From Myxosarcina sp. GA_180221_E-2-1-MAG-40_15 (GTDB lineage Bacteria > Cyanobacteriota > Cyanobacteriia > Cyanobacteriales > Xenococcaceae): DNA of 64,000 nt. This document shows, piece by piece, positions 1 through 8,929 of the stretch. How positions within the stretch are numbered: position 1 is the first letter of the stretch; each line of letters begins with the position of its first letter. The stretch lies in assembly GCA_020692205.1 (NCBI GenBank), contig JAIMKV010000009.1, forward strand, positions 1-64,000, read 5' to 3'. Under the pieces are notes generated by a model. That model saw only the letters and a program-made list of their open reading frames with translations, searched no databases and was not told where the DNA came from. Position numbers and translations under genes: made by a program.

Positions 1-3
1 TAT

Positions 4-485
4 ATGTCCGTCAAACTAACCAAGACTGAACAAAACCTACGTACCCGCCGTGCCATTCTTGTTCGGGCGCGTCATCTGTTTGCGACCAAAGGGTATGCAG
101 CCACGGGAACAGAGGAAATCATCAGCGAGTTGGGAGTTACTCGTGGGGCGTTGTATCACCAATTCAACGATAAGTTGGGAGTTTTTAAGGCTGTGATTGC
201 CGAAGCTTATAGCGAGATAACGGGCTACGTCAGAACTAAAATACAGCCGCTAGATGACAATTGGGAACAGTTGGTAATCGGTTGTCAGGCATTCTTAGAA
301 ATTGCACAACAAGAAGAACTGCGCCGGTTGGTGCTTCTTGAAGCTCCCGCCGTTTTATCAGCAGACATCTTAGCCGAGTTTGACCAGTATGGGTTTGGAT
401 TGCTCCCGCACAATCTAATGATCCTGAACGGTTGAAAACGGCTCAAAGGTTGGTCGAGACGTTACTTACTCGACATCAAAACTGA
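4..485 (+). pseudogene. TetR-family transcriptional regulator, internal deletion and frameshift
   Basis: Residues 1-60 carry a normal TetR/AcrR DNA-binding domain, with the helix-turn-helix ending in GVTRGALYHQFNDK, followed by the first ligand-domain helices. The reading frame stops at 435-437 after an uncharacteristic tail (PHNLMILNG). In the +1 frame the sequence resumes as PAQSNDPERLKTAQRLVETL and stops at 483-485, which looks like a normal TetR C-terminus. About 40 residues of the ligand domain are therefore missing, and the junction near 403 shifts the frame. Family members are usually about 190-200 residues; 143 remain in the open frame. It may still bind DNA, but it probably lacks normal effector sensing and dimerisation. 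The promoter lies outside the window. Confidence 0.8.
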
Positions 486-603
486 TCTTCTCTGACTGAT
501 TTCCATTGACTTGATTTGCGATCGCCGAAAAAGTTAAGCTTTGTCGATGATCAAAAGCTACTTTTTTAAACAATCGATGTTAATAATTTATGATTGAGTT
601 GTT

Positions 604-1034
604 TTATTTTCTCATTTTGCCCTTGGAGATTGCTTCTGCACTGCAACGATCCAAGTCCATCCAGTGAAGATGACTTGCAATGGTGTACGGAACAGATTGA
701 TAATACTGCTTGGCTGCGTGAATAAGCTGAGTCACCAGCAACCGTCCCACTCCACGCTTACGCCAACCTGACTCAACATACAAATGTCGCAACCTTCCAA
801 CTTTAGGATTATTGAAATATGGATCTTGATTCAGCCCACCAATCCCAACGATTACACCTTGCACCGAGGCTGTAAGTAGCATTTCACCAGATCGATCAAA
901 GCAATTTAACCCGCACTGTACTCTCGAATAAGTCTTTCAACAAACCGAAACCCTTGAGATAAACTTTCCTCGGCAAGATGACTAATTGATTCTGACTCAA
1001 ACTCTGAAATACGAGCGATGACGATCCGTTCCAT
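604..1034 (-). pseudogene. GNAT-family N-acetyltransferase, frameshifted and internally deleted
   Basis: On the minus strand an ATG at 1034 opens MERIVIARISEFESESISHL and runs to about 905, where it hits a stop. A one-base frame change continues as CGLNCFDRSGEMLLTASVQG and then an acetyl-CoA-binding core (RHLYVESGWRKRGVGRLLV), the Q/RxxGxG/A signature of GNAT enzymes. After AAKQYYQSV the usual segment with the FY..LGF motif is absent, and the sequence jumps to an end-like ASHLHWMDL. The gene thus has both a frameshift and an internal deletion. The remaining 92-codon open piece lacks strands needed for a complete fold. Substrate unknown. Confidence 0.7.
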
Positions 1035-1149
1035 GAGCCTTGAGAGAAGATTATAAAACCCAATCTTAGCTTTGCATCCCCACTGGTGGGATTGGAAGAC
1101 AGTCCCAGCCAGAAACTCAAGCAGCCCAACTATTTATTGTACTGACGTT

Positions 1150-1264
1150 TTCCAGATAACTACCCTATATGGGGTATTTAAATAGAATATTGACCTACAA
1201 TATCCCAAATCTGAATGATTATACCGACAAATTCCGTATAACTACCTTGTATGGGTGTATTAAC
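1150..1264. repeat. Two copies of a TACC(N)GGGTA-type imperfect palindrome
   Basis: The sequence TACCCTATATGGGGTA (1161-1176) recurs, diverged, as TACCTTGTATGGGTGTA (1243-1259). Both copies are preceded by TTCC-(N2)-ATAAC, so the repeat unit is about 32 bp with an 82-bp period. Each copy is nearly self-complementary. They lie in the spacer 5' of the decayed integrase and could be operator sites or recombination-site remnants; the sequence does not decide between these. Confidence 0.45.
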
Positions 1265-1374
1265 TGGAAACTTTCAGTATAAATATCGGGGCTATCTAAA
1301 ATTTTTCTGGAATAACAAATAACATCCAAATTAGAAGATGATTCAGAAGCTTATTTAGATTTAGATATTATTTG

Positions 1375-1558
1375 ATGGAACAACGCCCAAAAAAACTCAT
1401 AGAGCAAGTACAAGATGTTATTCGACTTAAGCATTATTCATATCAAACAGAAAAAATTTACATTTAAAGGAATGGAAAGCCGTGTGACGATGATACCTGC
1501 AAGCATAGCTGAAGAATTAAAAATGCATTTACAAGATGTTAAGCTTAAGAGAGCATAA
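1375..1558 (+). pseudogene. Integron-type tyrosine recombinase (IntI/XerC-like) remnant
   Basis: ATG at 1375 opens a SAM-like N-terminal recombinase segment (RPKKLIEQVQDVIRLKHYSY, then QTEKIYI) and stops at 1465. In the +1 frame a second piece reads FKGMESRVTMIPASIAEELK and stops at 1556-1558. It corresponds to the region after the first catalytic arginine of integron integrases (KGxxxRVTMLP). Over 100 residues between the two pieces, and everything after them including the HxxR and Tyr motifs, are gone. It is a non-functional relic. It indicates that a mobile integron or recombinase once sat beside the two other decayed genes here. Confidence 0.7.
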
Positions 1559-1568
1559 TCTCAAATAT

Positions 1569-2384
1569 TTAACCCTGCCGACACCATAAAGCTACTGCCA
1601 AAAACCCAAACAACTGAACCAAAACAATACTTGGCCCACTAGGTAAATTAATCGCGCCAGAAATGACCATTCCCATGACTCCACTTAATGCACCTATCCC
1701 CGCAGCAGTGGCTAAAAATGGTACAAACTGCTGACAAATTAATCTGGCAGAAGCAGCAGGAATTACCAGAAAACCATTAACGAGTAAAATACCAACTGCC
1801 CGAATAGTGAGGGCAATAGTTATTGCTAAAAGCACGATAAAAAAATAGCGATGACTGCGGACGGGTACGCCTTTTACTAATGCTAAATCACTGTTGAGGG
1901 TGAGTAATATTTGTTCTGGTAAACTGATAATTAACCAAGCTAAAGTTACACCTAATAATAATAATAATAAAATTAAATCTGTATTGCTGATTGCTAAAAT
2001 ATCCCCAAACAAAATTGATAATAAATTACCTCGATATCCTTTTAAATAACTAAAGCCAATTGTGCCTAAAGCTATTGAACCCGATAAGGAGATACATAAG
2101 ACTGTATCGCTGCCTAAATCAGTTCTGTCGATTAAATAAATAACTCCCAAACCAAAAGCGACGGTAAAGCCGATCAATGTCCAAGTAGAAGGAAGTTCTA
2201 ATAACGCAGCTAATACCACTCCCAACATCGCCGAATGTCCTACGGTATCGCCAAACAAGGATAGACGACGCAGAATTAAAAAACTGCCTAAAATTCCCCC
2301 TAATATCCCCAACAGTACACCACCTAGTGCCGCCCGTTGCATAAAGGGTAAACTAAAAAGACTCAGGAAGTCTGCTAGGTTCAT
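1569..2384 (-). CDS. znuB: Zinc/manganese ABC transporter permease, ABC-3 family
   Basis: This 271-residue, very hydrophobic protein has about eight membrane segments and an ABC-3 (ZnuB/MntB) layout. It includes the conserved GDTVGHSAMLGVVLA stretch near residues 45-60 and a late VNGFLVIPAASARL segment. It would form the inner-membrane channel that passes zinc delivered by ZnuA, powered by the ATPase next to it. Its ATG at 2384 lies inside the end of the ATPase gene (32-bp overlap), so the two are translationally coupled. It is last in a znuA-znuC-znuB minus-strand operon. The zinc assignment rests on the Zur-type operator and the His-rich ZnuA. Manganese transport is the main alternative. 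Confidence 0.85.
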   Translation of the reverse strand: MNLADFLSLFSLPFMQRAALGGVLLGILGGILGSFLILRRLSLFGDTVGHSAMLGVVLAALLELPSTWTLIGFTVAFGLGVIYLIDRTDLGSDTVLCISLSGSIALGTIGFSYLKGYRGNLLSILFGDILAISNTDLILLLLLLGVTLAWLIISLPEQILLTLNSDLALVKGVPVRSHRYFFIVLLAITIALTIRAVGILLVNGFLVIPAASARLICQQFVPFLATAAGIGALSGVMGMVISGAINLPSGPSIVLVQLFGFLAVALWCRQG

Positions 2385-3138
2385 GATGATGACAAGTAGG
2401 ACTAACTAAAGAACCGTATATGTGCAATAGGTTTTCTGAGGTGAGAGTAGTTGAGGGCGAACCTTGGTAGAGTAAGCGACGGTTTAAACAGATTACCGAG
2501 TCGCAATACTTACTAACTAAATCTAAATCGTGGGAAACTTCCAAAATTGTCCAGTTATGTTCTTGTTTAAGGTTATTTAGTAAAGCAGCAAATTCCATTT
2601 CTCCCGTCGCATCCACTCCTGCTAAAGCTTCATCCAAGACTAAGAGACGACGGGGAACAACTAAACAATAAGCTAGTAAGATTCGCTTTAATTCTCCGCC
2701 GCTAAGAGTGCCGATTTTTTGTTTGGCTTGTTTAGTCAGATGAACCTGTTCTAATGCTCGATCAATTATCTCTTTTTTCCGTTTACTGGAGTACCACCAT
2801 TGTTGATGGTTTAATCCTAAACCCACTAATTCCGATACGGTTAAAGGAAAAGTACGTTCAAAAGAAAATTTTTGGGGAATATAGCCAATTTCCTGTTTTA
2901 ATTTTTTGAATGGTTTACTAGCATTAAATAACTTAATCTCACCTGAGTGTGCCTGAACTAAGCCTAAAATAGTTTTAATTAAAGTACTTTTCCCCGCACC
3001 ATTAGGGCCGATAATTGCTGTGTGAGTACCTGGCAATAATTTAAACGAGACATTATCTACCGCCAGATATTCCCCACGCATCACCGATAAATTATTAACT
3101 GTAACTACAAATTGGGGTATGGATAGTTTTTGGGGCAT
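2353..3138 (-). CDS. znuC: Zinc ABC transporter ATP-binding protein
   Basis: An ABC ATPase with all motifs in order, numbered from the TTG at 3180: Walker A GPNGAGKST (58-66), Q-loop IPQK (101-104), signature LSGGE (159-163), Walker B RLLVLDE (178-184) and switch His in VSHD (217). The ATG at 3138 gives 261 residues starting MPQKLSIPQF. An upstream in-frame TTG at 3180 would add 14 residues, and neither start has a clear ribosome-binding site. The tail carries a CHHHEP cluster that could touch zinc. It couples ATP hydrolysis to the ABC-3 permease encoded immediately downstream. Confidence 0.88.
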   Translation of the reverse strand: MPQKLSIPQFVVTVNNLSVMRGEYLAVDNVSFKLLPGTHTAIIGPNGAGKSTLIKTILGLVQAHSGEIKLFNASKPFKKLKQEIGYIPQKFSFERTFPLTVSELVGLGLNHQQWWYSSKRKKEIIDRALEQVHLTKQAKQKIGTLSGGELKRILLAYCLVVPRRLLVLDEALAGVDATGEMEFAALLNNLKQEHNWTILEVSHDLDLVSKYCDSVICLNRRLLYQGSPSTTLTSENLLHIYGSLVSPTCHHHEPSRLPESF

Positions 3139-3194
3139 TGAATTTACTGTTTTTTTATAGGCAGAAGCAACAATCAACAAGATTACTTTTGACT

Positions 3195-4145
3195 TTATTT
3201 ACACGCTCTTTCTAAAGCCTCCAAATTCCCCCGCATGGCTTGAAAATAATACTGAGGATCGGTTTCTCCTGACTCTAAAGGATCGATCGCTTCTAATGGT
3301 AAATTTAAATCACTGGATATTTGTTGGATGCGTTGATCTTCAATTCCAGGTTCGGTGAATAAGGCTTTGACTTGATATTGATCAGCTGCTTGTTGTACTC
3401 GTTGAAGATCTTGGGGAGTAATACTATCTTCGGGAATTTCTACTATTGCTTCTTGTCGAAGTTCGTAGCGTTGTGCTAAATAAGGGAAGGCATCGTGAAA
3501 GGTAATAAACTTGCAACCTTTAACTGGTGCTAGTCTTTGACTAAATTCATTATCTAATTGTTGTAGTTGTTGAATATAAGCTTCAGCATTGTTACTATAG
3601 CTATCTGCGTTACTGGGGTCAATCTCGATTAAGCGATCGCGAATAGTTGCTACTTGTTGTTGTGCTAATACTGGATCTAACCAAACGTGAGGATTTCCCC
3701 CTTCATGATGGTGTTCGTGTTCGCTATATTCTTCCTCAATAACTGTTATCCCTTGACTAGAATCAATTCTCTCTAACTGAGAATTACCTGTATTGGCGAC
3801 CAAACTTGCTAAAAACTCTTCCATACCCAAGCCATTTTCTACCAACACATCTGCTGTCGCTAGAAGTTTGGCATCGCCTGGAGTTGCTTGATAATCGTGA
3901 ACTTCCGTACCTGGTGAAATTAAAATATTTACTTGTCCTGTATCTCCCACTACAGCTTTAGTAAACAGATGAATAGGAAGAAAAGTCGTAACAATTTTAA
4001 GACTTGAGTTGTTTTGCGCCCTAGCAACGGAATTGAGCGAAATAGTTGTTACGCAAGTTAAACCAGTTACTAAAGAGTATTTGAAAAAATTTCTCCTGGA
4101 GGTTAAAAAAAAGTTTAAGAGCATTTTAGAACTGTTGATTAGCAT
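3195..4145 (-). CDS. znuA: Zinc-binding periplasmic protein with Tat-type signal
   Basis: A 316-residue cluster A-I metal-binding protein. The N-terminus contains SRRNFFK (17-23) before a hydrophobic stretch ending ARA-QN near 43, which resembles a twin-arginine signal. Likely zinc ligands are H59 (FLPIH), H153 (NPHVWLD), H217 (FHDAF) and an acidic residue in the EPGIEDQ segment. A short His/acid loop (EHEHHHEGG, 142-150) typical of ZnuA precedes H153. It would capture zinc in the periplasm and hand it to the permease. It is first in the operon, with the Zur-like operator 29 bp before its ATG. MntC-type manganese binding is less likely because of the His-rich loop. Confidence 0.88.
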   Translation of the reverse strand: MLINSSKMLLNFFLTSRRNFFKYSLVTGLTCVTTISLNSVARAQNNSSLKIVTTFLPIHLFTKAVVGDTGQVNILISPGTEVHDYQATPGDAKLLATADVLVENGLGMEEFLASLVANTGNSQLERIDSSQGITVIEEEYSEHEHHHEGGNPHVWLDPVLAQQQVATIRDRLIEIDPSNADSYSNNAEAYIQQLQQLDNEFSQRLAPVKGCKFITFHDAFPYLAQRYELRQEAIVEIPEDSITPQDLQRVQQAADQYQVKALFTEPGIEDQRIQQISSDLNLPLEAIDPLESGETDPQYYFQAMRGNLEALERACK

Positions 4146-4173
4146 TGATTTATTTTGTTACCACCATAAATAA

Positions 4174-4188
4174 TGATAATCATTATCA
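4174..4188. promoter_or_regulatory. Zur/Fur-type operator upstream of znuA
   Basis: TGATAATCATTATCA is a perfect 7-1-7 palindrome and is also the core of the classical Fur box. It lies 29 bp before the znuA ATG. Since it precedes a zinc ABC transporter, zinc-responsive Zur is the most likely ligand, with repression when zinc is sufficient. Fur binding is possible because the sequence also fits the iron box. Confidence 0.85.
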
Positions 4189-4241
4189 TACCCTAAAAGA
4201 TCAATCAGTTTTGCTTGAATTTATTAATTGCACAGATTTTT

Positions 4242-4284
4242 CAAAAAAATATGGAGATGTATTATCACAACACACCTCCATATT
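4242..4284 (-). terminator. Rho-independent terminator after sufB
   Basis: On the minus strand a 13-bp stem (arms 4272-4284 and 4248-4260, one mismatch, 11-nt loop) is followed at once by a run of seven T (4243-4249 read as the complement). It sits between the sufB stop and the Zur operator. It would insulate znuA from sufB transcription. Confidence 0.75.
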
Positions 4285-4310
4285 GAGTAAGCCCATCTCA
4301 ACACAAGCAA

Positions 4311-5750
4311 TTAACCAACTGTTCCTTCTAATTTTAAGCTCAATAATTTATCAGCTTCGGCAGCAAACTCCATTGGTAATTCGTTGAGGACATCTTGGCA
4401 AAAACCACTAACTAGCATCGATACCGCATCTTCTTCAGAAATACCTCGTTGGGCAAAGTAAAAGAGCTGTTCTTCGCCAATTTTAGCGGTAGAAGCTTCA
4501 TGTTCGAGTTTGGCAGTATTGTTGCTGACTTGGATATACGGAAAAGTATTCGCTTCAGCATTATCACCAATTAACATCGAGTCGCACTGAGAGTAGTTAC
4601 GCGCCCCAATAGCCTTATTGCCAATTTTAACCAAGCCGCGATAGCTACCCTTGGAATCTCCCGCCGAGATACCTTTAGAAATGATTGTACTACGGGTATT
4701 TTTGCCCACATGAATCATTTTTGTGCCTGTATCAGCCTGTTGCTTATTATTAGTTAGAGCGATGGAATAAAATTCACCGATTGAATTATCACCGACTAAA
4801 ACACAACTAGGATACTTCCAGGTAATTGCCGAACCAGTTTCTACCTGCGTCCAAGAGATTTTGGAATTAACTCCTTTACACAAGCCACGCTTGGTTACAA
4901 AATTATAAATTCCACCTTTCCCGTTTTCATCACCAGCAAACCAATTTTGGACGGTAGAGTATTTAATCTCGGCATTATCTAAGGCAACTAATTCTACTAC
5001 GGCAGCATGAAGCTGGTTAGTATCAAACATCGGCGCAGTACAGCCTTCAAGATAGCTAACCGATGCTCCTTCTTCAGCCACAATTAAAGTACGCTCAAAC
5101 TGCCCTGTATCACCATCATTAATGCGAAAATAAGTTGATAATTCCATAGGGCAGGTTACGCCTTTAGGAATAAAAACAAATGAACCATCGCTAAATACTG
5201 CTGAATTTAAGGCTGCAAAGTAATTATCACCGACGGGAACAACGCTGCCTAAATACTTTTGCACTAGTTCGGGGTACTCTTCTACCGCCTCGGAGATTGA
5301 GCAGAAGATCACGCCATCTTCAGCTAACTTCTCTTTAAAAGTAGTTCCGATCGAAACGCTATCAAAAATAGCATCTACGGCTACGTTACTTAATCTTTTT
5401 TGTTCGGATAGAGAAATACCAAGCTTATCAAAAGTCTCGAGTAATGCTGGATCGACTTCATCTAAGCTAGCTTTCTTGTCTCGTTTTTTCTTCGGCGCAG
5501 AATAATAAACGATGTTCTGATAATCGATCGCTGGATACTCGACATGAGGCCAATCAGGTTCGCTCATCTTAAGCCACTGACGATAAGCTTTGAGGCGAAA
5601 CTCTAGCATAAATTCTGGCTCGTTTTTTTTAGCTGAAATCAAGCGAACAACATCTTCGCTTAAGCCACGAGGAATTTGTTCAGTCTCAATGTCGGTAACA
5701 AAACCATATTTGTAGGGCTGATTGACTAAAGTTTTGACGTTGGCACTCAT
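4311..5750 (-). CDS. sufB: Fe-S cluster assembly scaffold SufB
   Basis: A full-length 479-residue SufB, the usual size for cyanobacteria. Recognisable segments include the N-terminal [20 protein letters not shown], the beta-helix core with [20 protein letters not shown], and the C-terminal [20 protein letters not shown]. SufB forms the SufBCD scaffold that builds [4Fe-4S] clusters with sulfur from SufS. It is divergent from sufR with two candidate SufR sites between. Unusually for a cyanobacterium, the next gene is znuA rather than sufC, and a terminator separates them, so the partners must be elsewhere. Expression is expected to rise under iron limitation or oxidative stress when SufR loses its cluster. 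Confidence 0.95.
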   Translation of the reverse strand: MSANVKTLVNQPYKYGFVTDIETEQIPRGLSEDVVRLISAKKNEPEFMLEFRLKAYRQWLKMSEPDWPHVEYPAIDYQNIVYYSAPKKKRDKKASLDEVDPALLETFDKLGISLSEQKRLSNVAVDAIFDSVSIGTTFKEKLAEDGVIFCSISEAVEEYPELVQKYLGSVVPVGDNYFAALNSAVFSDGSFVFIPKGVTCPMELSTYFRINDGDTGQFERTLIVAEEGASVSYLEGCTAPMFDTNQLHAAVVELVALDNAEIKYSTVQNWFAGDENGKGGIYNFVTKRGLCKGVNSKISWTQVETGSAITWKYPSCVLVGDNSIGEFYSIALTNNKQQADTGTKMIHVGKNTRSTIISKGISAGDSKGSYRGLVKIGNKAIGARNYSQCDSMLIGDNAEANTFPYIQVSNNTAKLEHEASTAKIGEEQLFYFAQRGISEEDAVSMLVSGFCQDVLNELPMEFAAEADKLLSLKLEGTVG

Positions 5751-5880
5751 GATAAGTAATTAAATAGACTATGTTTTCTAAGATGTCTTAAATTTTGTTG
5801 AGCAGTAACCAGAGAATCTAGTCAATGCTTCGCTAAAATTAACTTAAGAGTATTTTGAGGAAATGTTGTGCTGAATTTAA

Positions 5881-5894
5881 CAACAAATTTGTTG
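5881..5894. promoter_or_regulatory. SufR operator, high-affinity-type site
   Basis: CAACAAATTTGTTG matches the known cyanobacterial SufR site CAAC-N6-GTTG exactly and is a perfect palindrome. It lies 131 bp before sufB and 98 bp before sufR, within their shared promoter region. Confidence 0.85.
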
Positions 5895-5920
5895 TTTAAG
5901 TATATTATAGGTTACATTAG

Positions 5921-5934
5921 CAACAAAGACATTG
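5921..5934. promoter_or_regulatory. Second, weaker SufR-like site
   Basis: CAACAAAGACATTG keeps the left CAAC and matches three of four bases of the right GTTG half-site. It lies 40 bp (centre to centre) from the perfect site. Published SufR work describes paired high- and low-affinity sites between sufR and sufB, and this arrangement fits. It is nearer sufR, so autoregulation is plausible. Confidence 0.55.
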
Positions 5935-5991
5935 TTTAAGTCCAAAAATTATTTTCGCTCTTGATTATTTCAAAATATAGCTTTTAAGACG

Positions 5992-6636
5992 ATGACGACC
6001 ACTGGTTTACCGTCTACTAAACAGAATATTCTGCAATCTCTATTAAGGCATGGTGAGGCAGCTGCACAACAGTTAGCTCAAGACCTAAAGCTTAGTACTC
6101 AAGCAATTCGCCGCCATCTGAATGAATTAGAAGCCTCAGGATTAATTGAATATCAATTGGTACAGCAGGGAATGGGAAGACCACAGCATTTGTATCAATT
6201 GAGCAGTAAAGGACGCGATCGCCTTAGCCCGCAAAAATATGGTGAATTTGCCGTTGCTTTTTTAGATACTTTAGCCGAAACCGTAGGTGAAGAACAGGTA
6301 AGCAAAGTCTTAGAAAAGCAGTGGCAACGTAAGGCAGCCGAATATCGCGATCGCTTAGGAACAGGAACTTTAAAACAACGTATTACCAAACTAGTCCAGT
6401 TAAGAAAAGAAGAAGGCTACATGGCAGAGTTGCATCAACCATCCCCAGCGCACCAGGGGCAATTTATCTTGGTAGAACATAATTGCGCTATTTCTGAAGT
6501 CGCAGAGTCTTATCCCAGTATTTGCGGTCATGAATTGGAAATGTTCGCTGCGGTATTGCCAGACTGCGATGTGAAACGAACTCACTGGATTAATGATGGT
6601 GAACATCGCTGTGGATATTCGATTGAGGCAAAATAA
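5992..6636 (+). CDS. sufR: Fe-S-sensing repressor of the suf genes
   Basis: 214 residues. The N-terminal winged helix-turn-helix (about 10-60: AAAQQLAQDLKLSTQAIRRH) is of the DeoR/ArsR-like SufR type. The C-terminal half has four cysteines (C165, C178, C192, C207) with spacing C-X12-C-X13-C-X14-C. The first three are the conserved SufR cluster-ligand spacing. Cluster-bound SufR represses sufB and its own gene. The divergent position next to sufB and the CAAC-N6-GTTG site between them support the assignment. Confidence 0.93.
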   Translation: MTTTGLPSTKQNILQSLLRHGEAAAQQLAQDLKLSTQAIRRHLNELEASGLIEYQLVQQGMGRPQHLYQLSSKGRDRLSPQKYGEFAVAFLDTLAETVGEEQVSKVLEKQWQRKAAEYRDRLGTGTLKQRITKLVQLRKEEGYMAELHQPSPAHQGQFILVEHNCAISEVAESYPSICGHELEMFAAVLPDCDVKRTHWINDGEHRCGYSIEAK

Positions 6637-6800
6637 TTGCTCATTGGCGATCGCTTAAACCTGACGATTTAGATATTTATTAAGAAACTTTGCAGGTTCG
6701 TAAAGATATTATTGGTAGTTCTGTCTAGTGGTGGTGCAATCGTACCTAATCAAGATAGTCTGAGTGAAGCAGTTGTTAAATTTAACTTTTATTTCTTTAT

Positions 6801-7847
6801 ATGACCGCGATCAATACTAATCCAACTAATGCTCAACCTTCGAGTTCGGCACCTTCAAAACCTCCAGCTGACTCGAAAGAAAAAGTTAGCCAGTTTATGA
6901 AACAGCTACAGGATGAAATTTGTGCTGGTTTAGAAGCAGTTGATGGTGGAGGCAAGTTTAAAGAAGACAGCTGGGAGAGAGAAGAAGGCGGTGGCGGGCG
7001 ATCGCGCGTACTTTCAGAAGGAAGTATCTTAGAACAGGGTGGCGTAAATTTTTCGGAAGTTTGGGGCAGTCATTTACCTCCGTCTATTCTTAAGCAACGT
7101 CCCGAAGCAGAAGGACATGGCTTTTACGCTACAGGGACATCAATGGTACTGCATCCCCGCAGTCCTTATCTTCCCACGGTTCACCTCAATTATCGTTACT
7201 TTGAAGCAGGCCCGGTTTGGTGGTTCGGTGGTGGTGCAGATCTGACTCCCTACTATCCTTTTGCCGAAGATGCTGCCCATTTCCATCGGACATATAAAGC
7301 AAGTTGCGATCGCCATCATCCCGAATACCATCCCGTATTTAAGTACTGGTGTGATGAGTATTTTTATCTCAAACACCGTCAGGAAAATAGAGGAGTCGGG
7401 GGAATATTTTTTGATTATCAAGATGGTACGGGGGAACTATACAAAGGACCTCATCCCGACAAAGCAGCCGCAGAATATAGTCACAAGCTAGGAGAGATTG
7501 AACACCGCAGTTGGTCAGATCTGTTTAGCTTTGTTCAAGACTGTGGCAAAAGCTTCTTACCTGCTTATCTGCCAATTATTGAAAGACGTAAGGATATGGA
7601 ATATGGCGAAAGAGAGCGTAACTTTCAGCTATACCGTCGCGGACGTTACGTAGAATTCAACTTAGTATACGATCGCGGTACTATTTTCGGTTTGCAGACC
7701 AACGGACGTACTGAATCTATTCTCATGTCTTTACCGCCTCTGGTTCGTTGGCAATATAACTATCAACCAGAACCTAACAGCCCCGAAGCAGAACTGTATG
7801 AGACTTTTCTCAAGCCTCAAGATTGGGTTAACTGGCAATCTTCTTAA
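6801..7847 (+). CDS. hemF: Oxygen-dependent coproporphyrinogen III oxidase
   Basis: 348 residues with all hallmark motifs: [13 protein letters not shown] (58-70), [23 protein letters not shown] and [19 protein letters not shown]. It catalyses the oxygen-dependent decarboxylation of coproporphyrinogen III to protoporphyrinogen IX, on the shared route to heme and chlorophyll, in the cytoplasm. The first 25 residues (rich in N, P and S) form a low-complexity extension common in cyanobacterial HemF. The 164-bp leader after sufR shows no clear operator. It is monocistronic by spacing, as the next gene is convergent. Confidence 0.95.
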   Translation: MTAINTNPTNAQPSSSAPSKPPADSKEKVSQFMKQLQDEICAGLEAVDGGGKFKEDSWEREEGGGGRSRVLSEGSILEQGGVNFSEVWGSHLPPSILKQRPEAEGHGFYATGTSMVLHPRSPYLPTVHLNYRYFEAGPVWWFGGGADLTPYYPFAEDAAHFHRTYKASCDRHHPEYHPVFKYWCDEYFYLKHRQENRGVGGIFFDYQDGTGELYKGPHPDKAAAEYSHKLGEIEHRSWSDLFSFVQDCGKSFLPAYLPIIERRKDMEYGERERNFQLYRRGRYVEFNLVYDRGTIFGLQTNGRTESILMSLPPLVRWQYNYQPEPNSPEAELYETFLKPQDWVNWQSS

Positions 7848-7942
7848 CAAGATGAGAAAAATAAAGCGCTCAAGAATTGACTAGTCAGTAGTCAGTAGAA
7901 CTTATTGCTTACAAGAAATTTGATTAATTACAAATCTCCCAG

Positions 7943-8929
7943 CTAAGCTTTATAAAACTCTACTGTAGTTCCAGCTAAGTCAGCAACTTTCTCAATCAAG
8001 GCTTGACGCTGCTGCTCATTCATGACGGTAAAAGAATTAGCCAGATCGACTTTCTCCTGCATCTGTTGAGGATTATCAGTCCCTGTAATTAGAACGCTTA
8101 CAGGTAAAGACCAGGCAAAATTGATTGCTTCAGCAATGCTAACTCGATTTGGCACAATTTTGGGATTATCTCCATGTTGTCCATGAGCAGAACCACCGAA
8201 AAAGCCCCCGTTGGCTAAAGATTTCATTGCCAACACGCCGATATTGCGCTCAATTAGTTTTGGCATTACCTGTTTAATAAAGCTGGAATAGTTAGGATCG
8301 GCAAGATTAACTGGCATCTGACAGGTATCAAAAAGATCAGACTCCATGACTCGCAAGAGTGCATCTGGCTGATAATGACCCGTAAAGCCAAGATGTCGCA
8401 CTTTACCAGCTTCTTTTGCCTCTGCCATCACTTCAAACACTCCATTAGCAACGCGCTCGTCAACATCTTGAGGATTATTTACCGAATGTACCTGCCATAA
8501 GTCTAGATAATCAGTATTTAACCGACGTAGCGAACCCTCTAAGTGAAGACGAGCCTCATCCGCGTTTCTAGCGGTGCTTTTAGTCATTAAGTAAATAACA
8601 TCTCGATACTGAGGCGTGAGCAACTTACCGTAACGAGTTTCACTACCACCAGACTGATAGGATTCAGCAGTATCGAAAAACCTGACTCCACCTTGAAGCG
8701 CAACTTCAATAGTTTCCTGAGCATCTCTTTCGCTGCTCATACCGCCGATATGCGCTCCTCCAACCCCTAGCATAGTTACTGCTTCACCTGTTCGCCCCAA
8801 AGTTCTAAGAGGCAATAATTTACCTAAGCGATCGCTTGGAGGACTCTTATCTTGAGCATTGGCTTGAGTTGAAAGCAAGATTCCCGCCGTAAAACCCCCT
8901 AGCCATTTGAGTACAGAACGTCGTTCCAT
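7943..8929 (-). CDS. Aldo/keto reductase with Tat-type N-terminus
   Basis: 328 residues. The N-terminus MERRSVLKWLGGFTAGILLS followed by TQANAQ resembles a twin-arginine signal with AxA cleavage near 25, so the enzyme may be exported. The (beta/alpha)8 aldo/keto reductase domain follows, with the catalytic tetrad visible as D86, Y91 (FFDTAESY), K117 (LMTKS) and H148 (LWQVHSV). The substrate cannot be told. The reaction would be NAD(P)H-dependent reduction of an aldehyde or ketone, and export would raise the question of cofactor loading before Tat transport. Convergent with hemF, divergent from the MAPEG gene. Confidence 0.82.
   Translation of the reverse strand: MERRSVLKWLGGFTAGILLSTQANAQDKSPPSDRLGKLLPLRTLGRTGEAVTMLGVGGAHIGGMSSERDAQETIEVALQGGVRFFDTAESYQSGGSETRYGKLLTPQYRDVIYLMTKSTARNADEARLHLEGSLRRLNTDYLDLWQVHSVNNPQDVDERVANGVFEVMAEAKEAGKVRHLGFTGHYQPDALLRVMESDLFDTCQMPVNLADPNYSSFIKQVMPKLIERNIGVLAMKSLANGGFFGGSAHGQHGDNPKIVPNRVSIAEAINFAWSLPVSVLITGTDNPQQMQEKVDLANSFTVMNEQQRQALIEKVADLAGTTVEFYKA

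Noticed and set aside
4145-4387. 80-codon open frame on the plus strand over the Zur site
   Set aside because: It overlaps the Zur operator, the sufB terminator and the sufB 3' end on the other strand, and its residues look like translated spacer.
6637-6800. Coding-like fragment between sufR and hemF
   Set aside because: Short frames such as TLQVRKDIIGSS and SSGGAIVPNQDSL stop quickly and match no family; treated as spacer.
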